From contig VFYV01000006.1 of the NCBI GenBank assembly GCA_016871395.1, positions 1 to 64,000 of the forward strand: a stretch of DNA of 64,000 nucleotides, given 5' to 3'. The position numbers were made by a program, and so were the translations under genes. This DNA is from Actinomycetota bacterium (lineage in GTDB: Bacteria > Actinomycetota > Acidimicrobiia > Acidimicrobiales > Ilumatobacteraceae). Below the pieces are notes generated by a model. That model saw nothing but the letters and a program-made list of their open reading frames with translations, did no database searches and was not told the DNA's origin. How positions within the stretch are numbered: the first letter of the stretch is position 1; every line of letters starts with the position of its first letter. This document shows positions 32,058 to 40,462 of the stretch, one piece after another.

Positions 32058-32833
32058 CGCGCGGTCCAGCCTCCGTCCACCACGACCTCTTGGCCGGTCA
32101 TGTAGGTGGAGGCGTCGGACGCCAGCAACAACAGGGCGCCGTCCAATTCGGACAGTTCACCCATGCGCGGTATCGGCGAGTTCTGACGCAGGAAGTCCAT
32201 GCTGGCTTCCTCGTTCATGGCCTCGGTCATCTCGGAGGGAAACCAGCCGGGGCAGAGCGAGTTGACGCGGATGTTGCGACGAGCCCACTGCAAACCTAGT
32301 TCGCGGGTCAGGTTCAACACCGCGCCCTTCGACGCGCAGTAGTGGGCCTGCTTCACCGGCGACGCGCCGACGATGCCGTACATGGACGCGACGTTCACGA
32401 TGCTTCCACCGCCCGCCTCACGCATGAGGGGGGCGCACAGTTTGGACAGGTGCCAAATGGCCGTGACGTTCACTTCCATCGCGGTACGGAAAGTCTCGAG
32501 GTCCTCATGCTCGACCGCCACCTTGTGACCCACGCCGGCGTTGTTCACCAAAACACGCGGCAGGCCCACGCGTTCGACGGTCTCTTTCACCAGGTGCTCG
32601 CGATCAGCCGGCACTTGCAGATCGGTGGCGATGGCGATGGAGCCGGGCAACTCGTCCACCAACGACTGCAGACGATCGGCGCGACGGGCGGCCAACACCA
32701 CGGTGGCGCCCACGGCGTGGAGAACGCGAGCGAAGTGAACGCCCAAACCGGAGGAGGCACCGGTGACGATGGCCACCCGACCATCGAGGCGGAAGATCGA
32801 CAAGGGATCGTACGAGGGCGACGTCGAGGACAT
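32054..32833 (-). CDS. SDR family oxidoreductase
   Basis: 259-aa short-chain dehydrogenase. TGASSGLG is at about residues 24-31, NNAGVG at about 96-101, the Ser at about 149 (NVASMYG) and YCASK at about 164-168 (YxxxK). The C-terminal VVDGGWTAR closes the family pattern. It leads a two-gene unit with the DUF952 gene. Leaderless ATG. Confidence 0.88.
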   Translation of the reverse strand: MSSTSPSYDPLSIFRLDGRVAIVTGASSGLGVHFARVLHAVGATVVLAARRADRLQSLVDELPGSIAIATDLQVPADREHLVKETVERVGLPRVLVNNAGVGHKVAVEHEDLETFRTAMEVNVTAIWHLSKLCAPLMREAGGGSIVNVASMYGIVGASPVKQAHYCASKGAVLNLTRELGLQWARRNIRVNSLCPGWFPSEMTEAMNEEASMDFLRQNSPIPRMGELSELDGALLLLASDASTYMTGQEVVVDGGWTAR

Positions 32834-32845
32834 GGTGCAAGGCTA
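32834..32845 (-). promoter_or_regulatory. -10 element TAGCCT, leaderless start of the SDR gene
   Basis: TAGCCT on the minus strand (32845-32840), 6 nt before ATG 32833. On the plus strand CACGAT (32869-32874) stands 6 nt before ATG 32881, a weaker divergent counterpart. Confidence 0.5.
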
Positions 32846-32880
32846 GGGCGAGCGACCTGTTCGTGTGCCACGATGACCCC

Positions 32881-33603
32881 ATGAGCGCGAAGCAGGTGGT
32901 GTTGGTTCATGGGGCTTGGCACGGGGCCTGGTGTTGGTCGGCCTTGCAGGCCGAACTCGATCGACGTGGCGTTCCCAGTATCGCCGTCGATCTCCCGGGT
33001 CATGGAGCATCGACGGCGCCGTTGACCGACCTGCACGGTGACGCCCGATGCGTGGCCGACACTTTGAACGTACTGCGCGGTCGTGGTGTCACGAATCCGG
33101 TCCTCGTCGGTCATTCGTACGGTGGTGCGGTCATCTCGCACGCCGCGTCCCTCCATCCGGAGGTTGCGCATCTCGTCTACGTCGCGGCGTTCGCTCTGAA
33201 CGACGGGGAAAGCGTGATCGGTGCCTTGATGTCGTTCCCGCCCGCCTCGGTCGGCTTGCAAGCCGCGATGGTCGATCGCGACGACGGCACATCGGTGTTG
33301 AACCCCGATCTCGCCGGGGCTGTGCTCTACGGAAACTGCCAGCCGGTCGCCGCAGAGGCGGCAATCGCCCGACTGTCGCCCCAACCCACGGCCACCATCA
33401 CTCAAGCGGCCCAGGGTTCGCCACGCGACACGATCCCCTCCACCTTCGTGGTGTGCGACCGCGACGACGCCGTGCATCCCGCGCACCAGAGGCTGATGGC
33501 CGAGCGGTGCACCAACACCGTCGTTCTCGACACCGACCACTCACCCTTCCTGTCGATGGTTTCGGAGACCGCCGACATCTTGGAAGCGATCGCTCGCTCG
33601 TGA
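32881..33603 (+). CDS. Alpha/beta hydrolase
   Basis: 240-aa serine hydrolase of the salicylate esterase/MES-like group. HGAWHGAWCW near the N-terminus supplies the oxyanion HG, the nucleophile elbow is GHSYGG (Ser at about 84), the Asp is in CDRDDAV and the His in DTDHSPF. ATG 32881 is preferred to the start at 32863 on homology. Its stop overlaps the following GTG start. Substrate unknown; no lid-type insertion is seen. Confidence 0.87.
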   Translation: MSAKQVVLVHGAWHGAWCWSALQAELDRRGVPSIAVDLPGHGASTAPLTDLHGDARCVADTLNVLRGRGVTNPVLVGHSYGGAVISHAASLHPEVAHLVYVAAFALNDGESVIGALMSFPPASVGLQAAMVDRDDGTSVLNPDLAGAVLYGNCQPVAAEAAIARLSPQPTATITQAAQGSPRDTIPSTFVVCDRDDAVHPAHQRLMAERCTNTVVLDTDHSPFLSMVSETADILEAIARS

Positions 33604-34505
33604 AGGTGCGCGTCGGTTACGGCTTTGGTGTTCGCACCACCTTGAACGACGAGGGCTTCGCCCGCGTGGTCGACGCCCTCGAAAATCTGCGCTTCGACAG
33701 TTTGTGGTTGAGCGAACGCATCGGAGGCGAAGCACCCGATCCGCTGGTCGGCATGGCCTTCGCCGCCGGACGCACGACGCGACTGAAGTTCGGCATGAGC
33801 GTGATGGTGTTGCCCGGGCGCAATCCGGTGGTGTTGGCCAAAGAACTGGCCACGTTGGATCGACTCTCCGGCGGTCGCTTGTTGCCGGCGTTCGGACTCG
33901 GCGTGGCCGATCCCCACGAACAGCAAGCCTTCGGCGTGGCCCGTGAGGAGCGCGCGAAGCGTTTCAACGAGGCCCTGACCGTCATCCGCAAGTGCTGGAC
34001 CGAGTCCACCGTCACCCATCACGGTGACTTCTTCCACTACGACGACCTACGTGTGCTTCCCAAGCCGAGACAAACACCGCCCGACATCTGGTTGGGTGGA
34101 ATCGCACCGAGTGAATTGAAGCGCGTCGGTCGCCTGGCCGATGGTTGGCTACCGAGTTTCGTCACCCCGGCCGACGTGGAGACGGGACGCATCGAAATCG
34201 AGCGGGTGGCCCGTGAACACGATCGAGAAATCGAAGCCGAGCACTTCGGCGCGTTGATCCCCTACGCGCACGGCCCGTTGCCCGACGCGTTGTTGGCGGG
34301 ACTGAAACAGCGCCGACCCGACCTCGAGGATGTGTCCGAACTGGTGCCTCGAGGATGGGTCGCATTGCAGCAAATGATCCGACGCTTCGTCGACGTGGGT
34401 TTCTCGAAATTCGTCGTACTTCCCATCGTCGAGCCCGAGTCCGCCGACGAATGGGTCGATCACCTCGGCGTGGCCGCCGGCGAACTTCTGCCACTGCAGA
34501 CCTGA
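33600..34505 (+). CDS. LLM-class F420-dependent oxidoreductase
   Basis: 301-aa luciferase-like TIM-barrel protein: VRVGYGFGV start, SLWLSERIGG, VMVLPGRNPVVLAKELATLD (key LPGRNPVVLAKE) and GLGVADPHEQQAFG, a typical F420 group pattern. GTG 33600 overlaps the hydrolase stop (GTGA), so the pair is coupled. Mycobacterial sterol clusters carry an LLM gene (Rv3520c) near ltp3/ltp4, so a steroid role is possible but unproven. Confidence 0.85.
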   Translation: MKVRVGYGFGVRTTLNDEGFARVVDALENLRFDSLWLSERIGGEAPDPLVGMAFAAGRTTRLKFGMSVMVLPGRNPVVLAKELATLDRLSGGRLLPAFGLGVADPHEQQAFGVAREERAKRFNEALTVIRKCWTESTVTHHGDFFHYDDLRVLPKPRQTPPDIWLGGIAPSELKRVGRLADGWLPSFVTPADVETGRIEIERVAREHDREIEAEHFGALIPYAHGPLPDALLAGLKQRRPDLEDVSELVPRGWVALQQMIRRFVDVGFSKFVVLPIVEPESADEWVDHLGVAAGELLPLQT

Positions 34506-34515
34506 CTCGATCGGA

Positions 34516-34531
34516 GGTCTGAAATCAGACC
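34516..34531. terminator. Bidirectional stem-loop between convergent genes
   Basis: Perfect inverted repeat GGTCTGA-AA-TCAGACC in the 19-bp gap between the LLM gene and the histone deacetylase-like gene; it includes the latter's stop codon. No long U-tract. Confidence 0.4.
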
Positions 34532-35604
34532 AGTGGCGTGAGCCAGGCGTGCGTGTTACGGCCGATGGCTTCGATGTCGTAGCCGCCCTCCTGCAAGACC
34601 ACAGTGGGAAGCCCGAGTTGCTTCACGACCTCACCGCAACGGCGATACCCGTCGGTGGTGAGCGCCAAATCGCTGATGGGATCGTTCCAATAGGTGTCGA
34701 GGCCCAGGGATACGACGAGCAGGGAGGGCCCGAACGCGGCGATGCTCTCGCAGGCGATGCCCAGGCGATCGACGTACTCGTCATCTTCGGTCTCGGCTTC
34801 GAACACCACGTTCAGGTTGGTACCTCGACCCTTGCCCTCACCCGTTTCATCTTCGTGGCCCACGAACCACGGGTAGGCGCGATTCGGATTGCCGTGCAAC
34901 GACACGAATTGCACGTCGTCACGATCGTAGAAGATCTGTTGGGTTCCGTTGCCGTGGTGGTAGTCCACGTCGAGAACGGTGACCTTGGTTCCGGTGCTCG
35001 ACGCCACGTGGTGCGCGACCACCGCGGCGTTGTTGAAATAGCAGAATCCACCGAATACACGACGCGCGGCGTGGTGCCCGGGCGGGCGACACAACCCGTA
35101 CGAACTGGGCGCACCGGCCAACACCTTGTCGGCGGCCGTGAGAGCCACGTCCACGGACGCGCGTGCGGCCAGATACGTGCCTTCGACCATCGGAGTGGCG
35201 GTCTCATAACACCAGTATCCGAAGGCCGCCGCTGCTCCGCAGGGCGGACGAGCCACACTCATCCCCTCGCGAAGTCCGACGTGCAACATCGCTTCGGGGG
35301 TGAACTCATCGCGACCGGTCGAACGACTGATCTCGGGCCAAGCGGTTTCGAGGAAATCGATGAGTCCACGATCGTGAACCGCTTCGATGGGGGCCCGTCC
35401 ATGTTCCTCGAGTCCGACGAAACGAAAGCGCGAGTCCGTCTCCAACTGGCGTCGAATGGTTTCAGCGCGTTCGGCGCGCTCGAAGGTGGGAATCGGCTGT
35501 CCGAGGTTGATCTCGAGCTTCGGGTTCTGACGACGGTGAAGGTCGGTCCAGACGACGTGCATGGCGTCGGATTGAACGTCTCGATCCAAAGTGAGGGGGC
35601 GCAT
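34525..35604 (-). CDS. Histone deacetylase family protein (acetylpolyamine amidohydrolase-like)
   Basis: 359-aa zinc deacetylase fold. CRPPGHHAARRVFGGFCYFNN (key GHHA and catalytic His pair) is at about residues 172-192, DVDYHHGNGTQQIFY supplies the zinc Asp and His, and SLGLDTYWNDP holds the second zinc Asp. In bacteria these enzymes usually deacetylate polyamines or small molecules. ATG 35604 abuts the SDR stop. Met15 (MHVVWTDLHRRQNPK) fits the family N-terminus better and is an alternative start, but no Shine-Dalgarno precedes it. Confidence 0.88.
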   Translation of the reverse strand: MRPLTLDRDVQSDAMHVVWTDLHRRQNPKLEINLGQPIPTFERAERAETIRRQLETDSRFRFVGLEEHGRAPIEAVHDRGLIDFLETAWPEISRSTGRDEFTPEAMLHVGLREGMSVARPPCGAAAAFGYWCYETATPMVEGTYLAARASVDVALTAADKVLAGAPSSYGLCRPPGHHAARRVFGGFCYFNNAAVVAHHVASSTGTKVTVLDVDYHHGNGTQQIFYDRDDVQFVSLHGNPNRAYPWFVGHEDETGEGKGRGTNLNVVFEAETEDDEYVDRLGIACESIAAFGPSLLVVSLGLDTYWNDPISDLALTTDGYRRCGEVVKQLGLPTVVLQEGGYDIEAIGRNTHAWLTPLV

Positions 35605-36375
35605 TCAACGACCGGTGTCCCGGAACGGAGTGTCGAGGAACGGAGGCCAGTCCCCTCCACCGTGAACTTCGATGGTGGCGCCACTGACGTATGACGCCAG
35701 TGGCGAGGACAGGTACACGCACGCGTCGCCGATCTCCTCGGGACGTGCCAGCCGACCGATGGGAATCTGGGCGCCGGTGCGACGCACGCCATCCTCGTCG
35801 CCGTAGTGAAGATGGGCCGACTCGGTGCGCACCATGCCCACCGTCACCAGGTTCACCCGGACCTTGGGCAACCATTCCTGGCCGGTGGTGCGCGTGTAAT
35901 TCGCGAGACCGGCCTTGGCCGCGCCGTACGCGGCGACCGTGGGTGCCGGACGTTCGGCCGACACGCTGCCGATGTTCACGATCGAGCCACCCTCGGTCTG
36001 ATTCTGCATGTGGCGATTGGCGGCCTGGCTGCACCACATCGCCGAAAAGAGATTGACGGCCACGATCTTCTGGGCGAGGTTGGCCGACGCGGTGGAGGTG
36101 TCCGACGGCGGGCTGCCACCGGCATTGTTCACCAACATGTCGAGACGACCGAAACGACCGACGACCGCGTCGATCATCGACGCGGCCTCACCCGGCTCGC
36201 GCAAGTCGACCGCGAAAGCCGTCCAATCGTTTGGCAAGTCGTCGGGCAGATTGCGCGCACACACCACGACGGTGGCTCCGGCGTCGGCGAATCGACGTGC
36301 GATACCCCGACCGACACCCTTGGTGCCGCCGGTCACGAGAGCCACGCGCCCCGAGAAATCGATGGTCAATGCCAC
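35605..36375 (-). CDS. SDR family oxidoreductase of the ring C/D steroid locus
   Basis: 256-aa short-chain dehydrogenase divergent from echA20-ipdABC, the arrangement seen in M. tuberculosis where the SDR genes Rv3548c/Rv3549c face echA20. TGGTKGVG, NNAGGSPPSD, Ser in NIGSVSAER and YGAAK (YxxxK) are present; SAHLHYGDEDG and GATIEVHGGGDWPPF near the C-terminus are distinctive. GTG 36375 is chosen over the GTG at 36384 because a TAGGGT -10 places the transcript start there. The following deacetylase-like gene is directly adjacent. Confidence 0.88.
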   Translation of the reverse strand: MALTIDFSGRVALVTGGTKGVGRGIARRFADAGATVVVCARNLPDDLPNDWTAFAVDLREPGEAASMIDAVVGRFGRLDMLVNNAGGSPPSDTSTASANLAQKIVAVNLFSAMWCSQAANRHMQNQTEGGSIVNIGSVSAERPAPTVAAYGAAKAGLANYTRTTGQEWLPKVRVNLVTVGMVRTESAHLHYGDEDGVRRTGAQIPIGRLARPEEIGDACVYLSSPLASYVSGATIEVHGGGDWPPFLDTPFRDTGR

Positions 36376-36388
36376 GACCTGCACCCTA
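36376..36388 (-). promoter_or_regulatory. -10 element TAGGGT, leaderless start of the SDR gene
   Basis: TAGGGT on the minus strand (36388-36383), 7 nt before GTG 36375. The GTG at 36384 overlaps the -10 and would not be in the transcript. Lies 19 bp from the inverted repeat at 36408-36426. Confidence 0.55.
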
Positions 36389-36407
36389 GTGCCGGATCTC
36401 CTTTCGT

Positions 36408-36426
36408 ATCTGACGCTTCGTCAGAT
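36408..36426. promoter_or_regulatory. Perfect inverted repeat, probable repressor operator
   Basis: ATCTGACG-CTT-CGTCAGAT, two exact 8-bp arms with a 3-bp spacer. It covers the -35 of the echA20 promoter (CTGACG 36410-36415) and sits between two divergent starts, a typical TetR-type repressor position. It does not match the KstR2 consensus (AnCAAGnnCTTGnT) that controls the mycobacterial equivalents. Confidence 0.65.
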
Positions 36427-36445
36427 GGCGAGTACGCTCGACTCC
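36410..36445 (+). promoter_or_regulatory. Promoter of echA20-ipdABC
   Basis: -35 CTGACG (36410-36415), 17-bp spacer, -10 TACGCT (36433-36438), then 7 nt to GTG 36446. This predicts a leaderless mRNA and sets the echA20 start. Confidence 0.6.
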
Positions 36446-37210
36446 GTGGGAATCACCTCGATGATCGACGACCGAGGCATCGCCGAAGTCGTCATGGACT
36501 GTCCACCCGTCAACGCGCTCACCGTGGCCCAATGGTTCGGCTTGGCCGACACCATCAGCGCGCTTGGTCGCAACCCTGCCGTCCGGGTGGTGGTCCTGCG
36601 CGCCGAGGGACGCGGCTTCAATGCCGGCGTCGACATCAAAGAGATGCAAAACACCGAGGGGTTCGACGCCCTCATCGGTGCCAACAAGGGTTGCTTCGCC
36701 GCCTTCGCCGCGATCTACGACTGCCCCGTACCCGTCATCGCGGCGGTGGCCGGCTTCTGTGTGGGAGGTGGCATCGGATTGGTCGGTAACAGCGACATCA
36801 TCATCGCCAGTGACGACGCGTTCTTCGGGTTGCCCGAGGTGGATCGCGGCGCTCTCGGAGCGGCCACGCACCTGGCCCGACTGGTGCCGCAACACAAGAT
36901 GCGCGCCATGGTGTACACGGCGGCGACGGCCACCGCCGCCGAATTGCACGCTTTCGGAAGTGTGCTGCACGTGGTGCCCCGCGCCGAGTTGCGTGACGCG
37001 GCCATGGCCCTCGCGTCCCGCATCGCCGACAAGCACCCCACCGTGATTCGCGCCGCCAAAGAAAGCCTCAACGGGATCGATCTCTGGGACGTGAAGCGCA
37101 GCTACCGCTTCGAGCAGGGTTTCACTTTCGAACTGAACCTCACGGGTGTCGGCGACGAATTGCGCGACGACTTCGCCGGGACCGACAAGAAGAACGAGAA
37201 GAAACCCTGA
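36446..37210 (+). CDS. echA20: EchA20-like enoyl-CoA hydratase family ring hydrolase
   Basis: 254-aa crotonase-fold protein. In M. tuberculosis EchA20 hydrolyses ring D of the bicyclic HIEC-CoA intermediate of steroid degradation. Segments recalled as shared with the mycobacterial protein include RAEGRGFNAGVDIKEMQ, EGFDALIGANKGCFAAF, FCVGGGIGLVGNSD, FGLPEVDRGALGAATHL and RLVPQHKM, plus the C-terminal YRFEQGFTFELNL. GTG 36446 (then GITSMIDDRGIAEV) aligns with the mycobacterial start; ATG 36425 is the alternative. First gene of the unit that continues into ipdA 3 nt later. Confidence 0.9.
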   Translation: MGITSMIDDRGIAEVVMDCPPVNALTVAQWFGLADTISALGRNPAVRVVVLRAEGRGFNAGVDIKEMQNTEGFDALIGANKGCFAAFAAIYDCPVPVIAAVAGFCVGGGIGLVGNSDIIIASDDAFFGLPEVDRGALGAATHLARLVPQHKMRAMVYTAATATAAELHAFGSVLHVVPRAELRDAAMALASRIADKHPTVIRAAKESLNGIDLWDVKRSYRFEQGFTFELNLTGVGDELRDDFAGTDKKNEKKP

Positions 37211-37213
37211 CCC

Positions 37214-38116
37214 ATGAGCCAGATGCGCAGCAAGGTGATCACCGATGACGAGGCGATCGCCACCATCGAGAGCGCCATGACCATCGGCATCGGCGGTTGG
37301 GGTAGTCGCCGCAAACCTATGAGCCTCGTGCGCGCCTTGCTGCGCTCGAAGGTCACCGATCTCACCATCGTCTCCTACGGCGGACCCGACGTCGGCCTGC
37401 TGTGCGCGGCCGGCAAGGTTCGTCGACTCGTTTACGGATTCGTGTCCCTGGATTCCATCGCACTCGAGCCGCACTTTCGTGCGGCGCGTCAGGCCGGCAC
37501 CATCGCCGAACCCGTGGAGTACGACGAGGGCATGTTGCAGTGGGGCTTGTACGCCGGGTCGTTGCGCCTCCCGTTCCTTCCCACCCGTGCTGGTCTCGGT
37601 AGTGGTGTGATGGACGTGAACCCGTCCTTGAGAACCGTGCGCTCCCCCTACGCCGACGGAGAGGAGTTGTTGGCCGTACCGGCCATCCGCCTCGACGCCG
37701 CCTTCGTCCACATGAACCGCGCCGACGCGCGGGGCAACGCGCAATACCTCGGACCTGATCCTTACTTCGACGACCTTTTCCTCGGTGCCTGCGAGCCCGG
37801 TCGTCGGTTCGTCTCGGCCGAAAAGATCATCGCGACCGAGGATCTTCTCACCGAGGGCACCTTCCACACCTTGCGCATCAATCGCTCCATGGTCGACGGG
37901 GTGATCCACGCCCCGAATGGTGCTCATTTCACCACGTGCGAACCCGACTACGGACGTGACGAGGCCTTTCAGAAGGCCTACGTCGATGCCGCGCGCGACG
38001 CCGACAGTTGGAAGGCGTTCTCCGACCGTTTCCTGAGTGGTGACGAGAATTCGTACCAGACCGCGGTCTCTTCGTGGCGAGCCGACGTCGGGACGGCGAA
38101 GGGGGCGTCGACGTGA
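37214..38116 (+). CDS. ipdA: IpdA, alpha subunit of the steroid ring-cleaving CoA hydrolase
   Basis: 300-aa class I CoA-transferase-like subunit. IpdAB opens the last steroid ring in COCHEA-CoA by a retro-Claisen hydrolysis rather than transferring CoA. GIGGWGSRRKPMSLVRALL (key GGWGSRRKPM) is the glycine-rich N-terminal motif. Glu105 (VEYDEGML, residues 101-108) coincides with the catalytic Glu105 reported for IpdA. FVHMNRADARGNAQYLGPDPYFDDL (key NRADARGNAQ) is also typical. Overlaps ipdB (GTGA). Confidence 0.92.
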   Translation: MSQMRSKVITDDEAIATIESAMTIGIGGWGSRRKPMSLVRALLRSKVTDLTIVSYGGPDVGLLCAAGKVRRLVYGFVSLDSIALEPHFRAARQAGTIAEPVEYDEGMLQWGLYAGSLRLPFLPTRAGLGSGVMDVNPSLRTVRSPYADGEELLAVPAIRLDAAFVHMNRADARGNAQYLGPDPYFDDLFLGACEPGRRFVSAEKIIATEDLLTEGTFHTLRINRSMVDGVIHAPNGAHFTTCEPDYGRDEAFQKAYVDAARDADSWKAFSDRFLSGDENSYQTAVSSWRADVGTAKGAST

Positions 38117-38868
38117 GCGAGTCACCCGCATTGGCCGACGTCGTCGCGGTCGCCTGTGCCGAAGCGTGGCGCGGCGACGGCGAGATCTTCGCCTCCGGTA
38201 TGGGCGTCATGCAGATGCTCGGCGCGCGCCTGGCCCGCGCCACGTTCGAACCCGATCTGATGGTGTCCGACGGTGAGGCCTTTTTCGTGGCCGGCGATCT
38301 ACCTATCGGTGGCACCAACAAGACCGTCGAGGGGTGGATTCCCTTCCGCAGCGTCTTCGACACCTTGACCGGAGGTCGTCGTCACGTGATGATGGGAGCC
38401 AGTCAGATCGACAAGTACGGCAACTCCAACATCGCCAACATCGGGCCGTGGGCCAAACCGAAGGCCCAACTGCTCGGCGTACGCGGAGGACCGGGAAACA
38501 CCGTGAACAATGCCACCAGTTTTTTCATCCCCAAGCATCAGCCGTCGGTGTTCGTCCCGGTCGTCGACATGGTCAGTGGAGTTGGCTACGACCGCGCGAG
38601 AAAGATCGGAGGCTTCATCGCCAAGCGCCACGATCTGCGTCGCGTCGTCACCAACCTCGCGGTGCTCGACTTCGCCACACCCGACAACTCGATGCGCCTC
38701 GTCAGCGTGCATCCCGGCGTCCACGTGAGCGACGTGGTGGCCAACACCGGCTTCGAATTGACGATTCCGGCCGAGGTTCCGATCAGTCGGGCACCGGTGG
38801 CCGAAGAGATGGACGCCATCGGACGCATCGACCCCCGGGGACTGCGTCATCGGGAGATGCCCTCGTGA
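38113..38868 (+). CDS. ipdB: IpdB, beta subunit of the steroid ring-cleaving CoA hydrolase
   Basis: 251-aa partner of IpdA, expected to form the heterotetramer. GTG 38113 overlaps the ipdA stop. GHRRHVMMGASQIDKYGNSN-type core (GASQIDKYGNSNI at about 109-121) is the family beta-subunit motif; the classical CoA-transferase catalytic Glu (ExG) is not in the usual place, in line with the hydrolase role. GGPGNTVNNATSFF and LDFATPDNSMRLVSVHPGV follow. Overlaps ipdC (GTGA). Confidence 0.91.
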   Translation: MSESPALADVVAVACAEAWRGDGEIFASGMGVMQMLGARLARATFEPDLMVSDGEAFFVAGDLPIGGTNKTVEGWIPFRSVFDTLTGGRRHVMMGASQIDKYGNSNIANIGPWAKPKAQLLGVRGGPGNTVNNATSFFIPKHQPSVFVPVVDMVSGVGYDRARKIGGFIAKRHDLRRVVTNLAVLDFATPDNSMRLVSVHPGVHVSDVVANTGFELTIPAEVPISRAPVAEEMDAIGRIDPRGLRHREMPS

Positions 38869-39944
38869 CCGTGGTCCCCCACGCCCGATTGCGAACCCCC
38901 TTGTGTGATCTAGTGGGCGTGCAGTACCCGATCGTGCAAACCGGCATGGGCTGGGTTGCCGGTCCCCGGTTGGTGAGCGCCAGCGCGAACGCTGGTGCTT
39001 TGGGCATCATCGCCAGCGCCACCATGGACCTCGATCAACTGAAGCAGTCCATCAGCGAGGTCAAAGGGCGCACCACCAAGCCGTTCGGTGTGAACCTGCG
39101 CGCCGACTCCGCCGACGTGAAGGATCGCATCGCCCTGATGATCGACGAGGGTGTCAAGGTGGCCAGCTTCGCGCAGGCTCCCAAGCCGGATCTGATCGCG
39201 CGTTTGAAGGATGCCGGAGTGGTGGTCATTCCCTCCATCGGGGCGAAACGACACGCCGAGAAGGTGCTCGAGTGGGGTGTCGATGCGGTGCTGGTGCAAG
39301 GAGGCGAGGGTGGTGGTCACACCGGATCGGTGCCCACCACGGTGCTTCTGCCCCAAGTGGTGGACGCCGTCGCCGGTCGCGTGCCCGTGATCGCCGCCGG
39401 CGGTTTCTTCGACGGCCGAGGATTGGTGGCCGCTCTCTCCTACGGTGCCTCCGGCGTCGCCATGGGAACGCGCTTCCTGCTCACCAGTGATTCGTCGGTA
39501 CCGCAGTCGGTGAAGGATTACTACATCGAAAAGGGTGTGCTCGACACCGTGGTTTCGGTGCAAGTGGACGGCGTTCCCCACCGCGTGCTGCGCACCGAGT
39601 TGGTCGACCAACTGGAGTCCGGCAGCGGCAAGGTGTTGGCCATCCCGCGTGCGGGCATCAACGCACTGCGTTTCCGCAAGATGACCGGCGCCAAGTTGTC
39701 CGAGATGATGCGCGAGGGTCTGGCCATGAAAAAGTCGATGGATCTGACGTGGACCCAGATGGTGATGGCGGCCAATACGCCGATGTTGCTGAAGTTGTCC
39801 CTCGTGGACGGACGCACCGAGAGCGGCGTGATGGCCAGCGGTCAGGTGGTCGGAGTCATCGACGATCTGCCCTCGTGCACCGAACTCGTCGATCGCATCA
39901 TCGCGCAGGCGAACTCCATTCTGTCGGACCTCACCGGCCCCTGA
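38865..39944 (+). CDS. ipdC: IpdC, FMN-dependent oxidoreductase of steroid ring degradation
   Basis: 359-aa nitronate monooxygenase-family TIM barrel acting on the bicyclic steroid CoA ester (Rv3553 in M. tuberculosis). RTPLCDLVGVQYPIVQTGMG at the N-terminus, VQGGEGGGHTG for the phosphate of FMN, IAAGGFFDGRGL and GVAMGTRFLLTSDS are clear. VDGVPHRVLRTELVDQLESGS and WTQMVMAANTPMLLK are shared with the mycobacterial protein as recalled. GTG start overlapping ipdB. The next gene starts 16 nt later. Confidence 0.91.
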   Translation: MTVVPHARLRTPLCDLVGVQYPIVQTGMGWVAGPRLVSASANAGALGIIASATMDLDQLKQSISEVKGRTTKPFGVNLRADSADVKDRIALMIDEGVKVASFAQAPKPDLIARLKDAGVVVIPSIGAKRHAEKVLEWGVDAVLVQGGEGGGHTGSVPTTVLLPQVVDAVAGRVPVIAAGGFFDGRGLVAALSYGASGVAMGTRFLLTSDSSVPQSVKDYYIEKGVLDTVVSVQVDGVPHRVLRTELVDQLESGSGKVLAIPRAGINALRFRKMTGAKLSEMMREGLAMKKSMDLTWTQMVMAANTPMLLKLSLVDGRTESGVMASGQVVGVIDDLPSCTELVDRIIAQANSILSDLTGP

Positions 39945-39960
39945 CCCCGAAAGACACGAC

Positions 39961-40419
39961 ATGGCCACCACCGTTCTCGACGGACCCGACGACGTGCGTG
40001 CCCACCTCGGTCGACATCTGGGTCACAGCGAGTGGATCGAGATCGACCAGGACCGTGTGAATCTGTTCGCCGACGCCACTGGTGACCACCAGTGGATTCA
40101 CGTGGATCCGGCGCGAGCCAACCAAGGCCCCTTCGGCGCACCGATCGCCCACGGATACCTCACGTTGTCTGTTTCCAATCTCTTTCTGCCCCAGATCGTG
40201 GAGGTGAGGGGCTTCTCTGCTGGCGTCAACTACGGCGTCGACAAGGTTCGCTTTCCGAGCCCGGTCAAGGTGGGTGCGCGCATTCGCGCCGGCGCCGAAC
40301 TGAGCGCCGTCTCGGAGGTCAACGGAGGTCTGCAGACCACCATCATCATCACCATCGATGTCGAAGGTGGATCCAAGCCCGCCTGCGTGATCGAATCCCT
40401 CAGTCGCTGGTTGTACTGA
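39961..40419 (+). CDS. MaoC-like (R)-specific enoyl-CoA hydratase, HtdZ type
   Basis: 152-aa hotdog-fold hydratase 2. The catalytic Asp/His motif ATGDHQWIHVDP is at residues 39-50, followed by GPFGAPIAHGYLTLS and NYGVDKVRFPSPV, close to mycobacterial Rv0130 (HtdZ, 151 aa). It would hydrate a trans-enoyl-CoA to the (R)-3-hydroxyacyl-CoA. Its place right after ipdC suggests work on the acyclic CoA products of ring opening, an inference. Confidence 0.87.
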   Translation: MATTVLDGPDDVRAHLGRHLGHSEWIEIDQDRVNLFADATGDHQWIHVDPARANQGPFGAPIAHGYLTLSVSNLFLPQIVEVRGFSAGVNYGVDKVRFPSPVKVGARIRAGAELSAVSEVNGGLQTTIIITIDVEGGSKPACVIESLSRWLY

Positions 40420-40462
40420 TCATCTCGTCGGCCGACCCCGACCACGTATCCGTAGGAGAACA

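Noticed and set aside
36408-36426. KstR2 binding site
   Set aside because: Position suits the KstR2 regulon, but the arms are ATCTGACG/CGTCAGAT, not AnCAAGnnCTTGnT; recorded as an operator of unknown regulator.
36386-38131. 581-codon minus-strand frame opposite echA20-ipdA
   Set aside because: Shadow of the plus-strand genes, which carry exact family motifs including IpdA Glu105.
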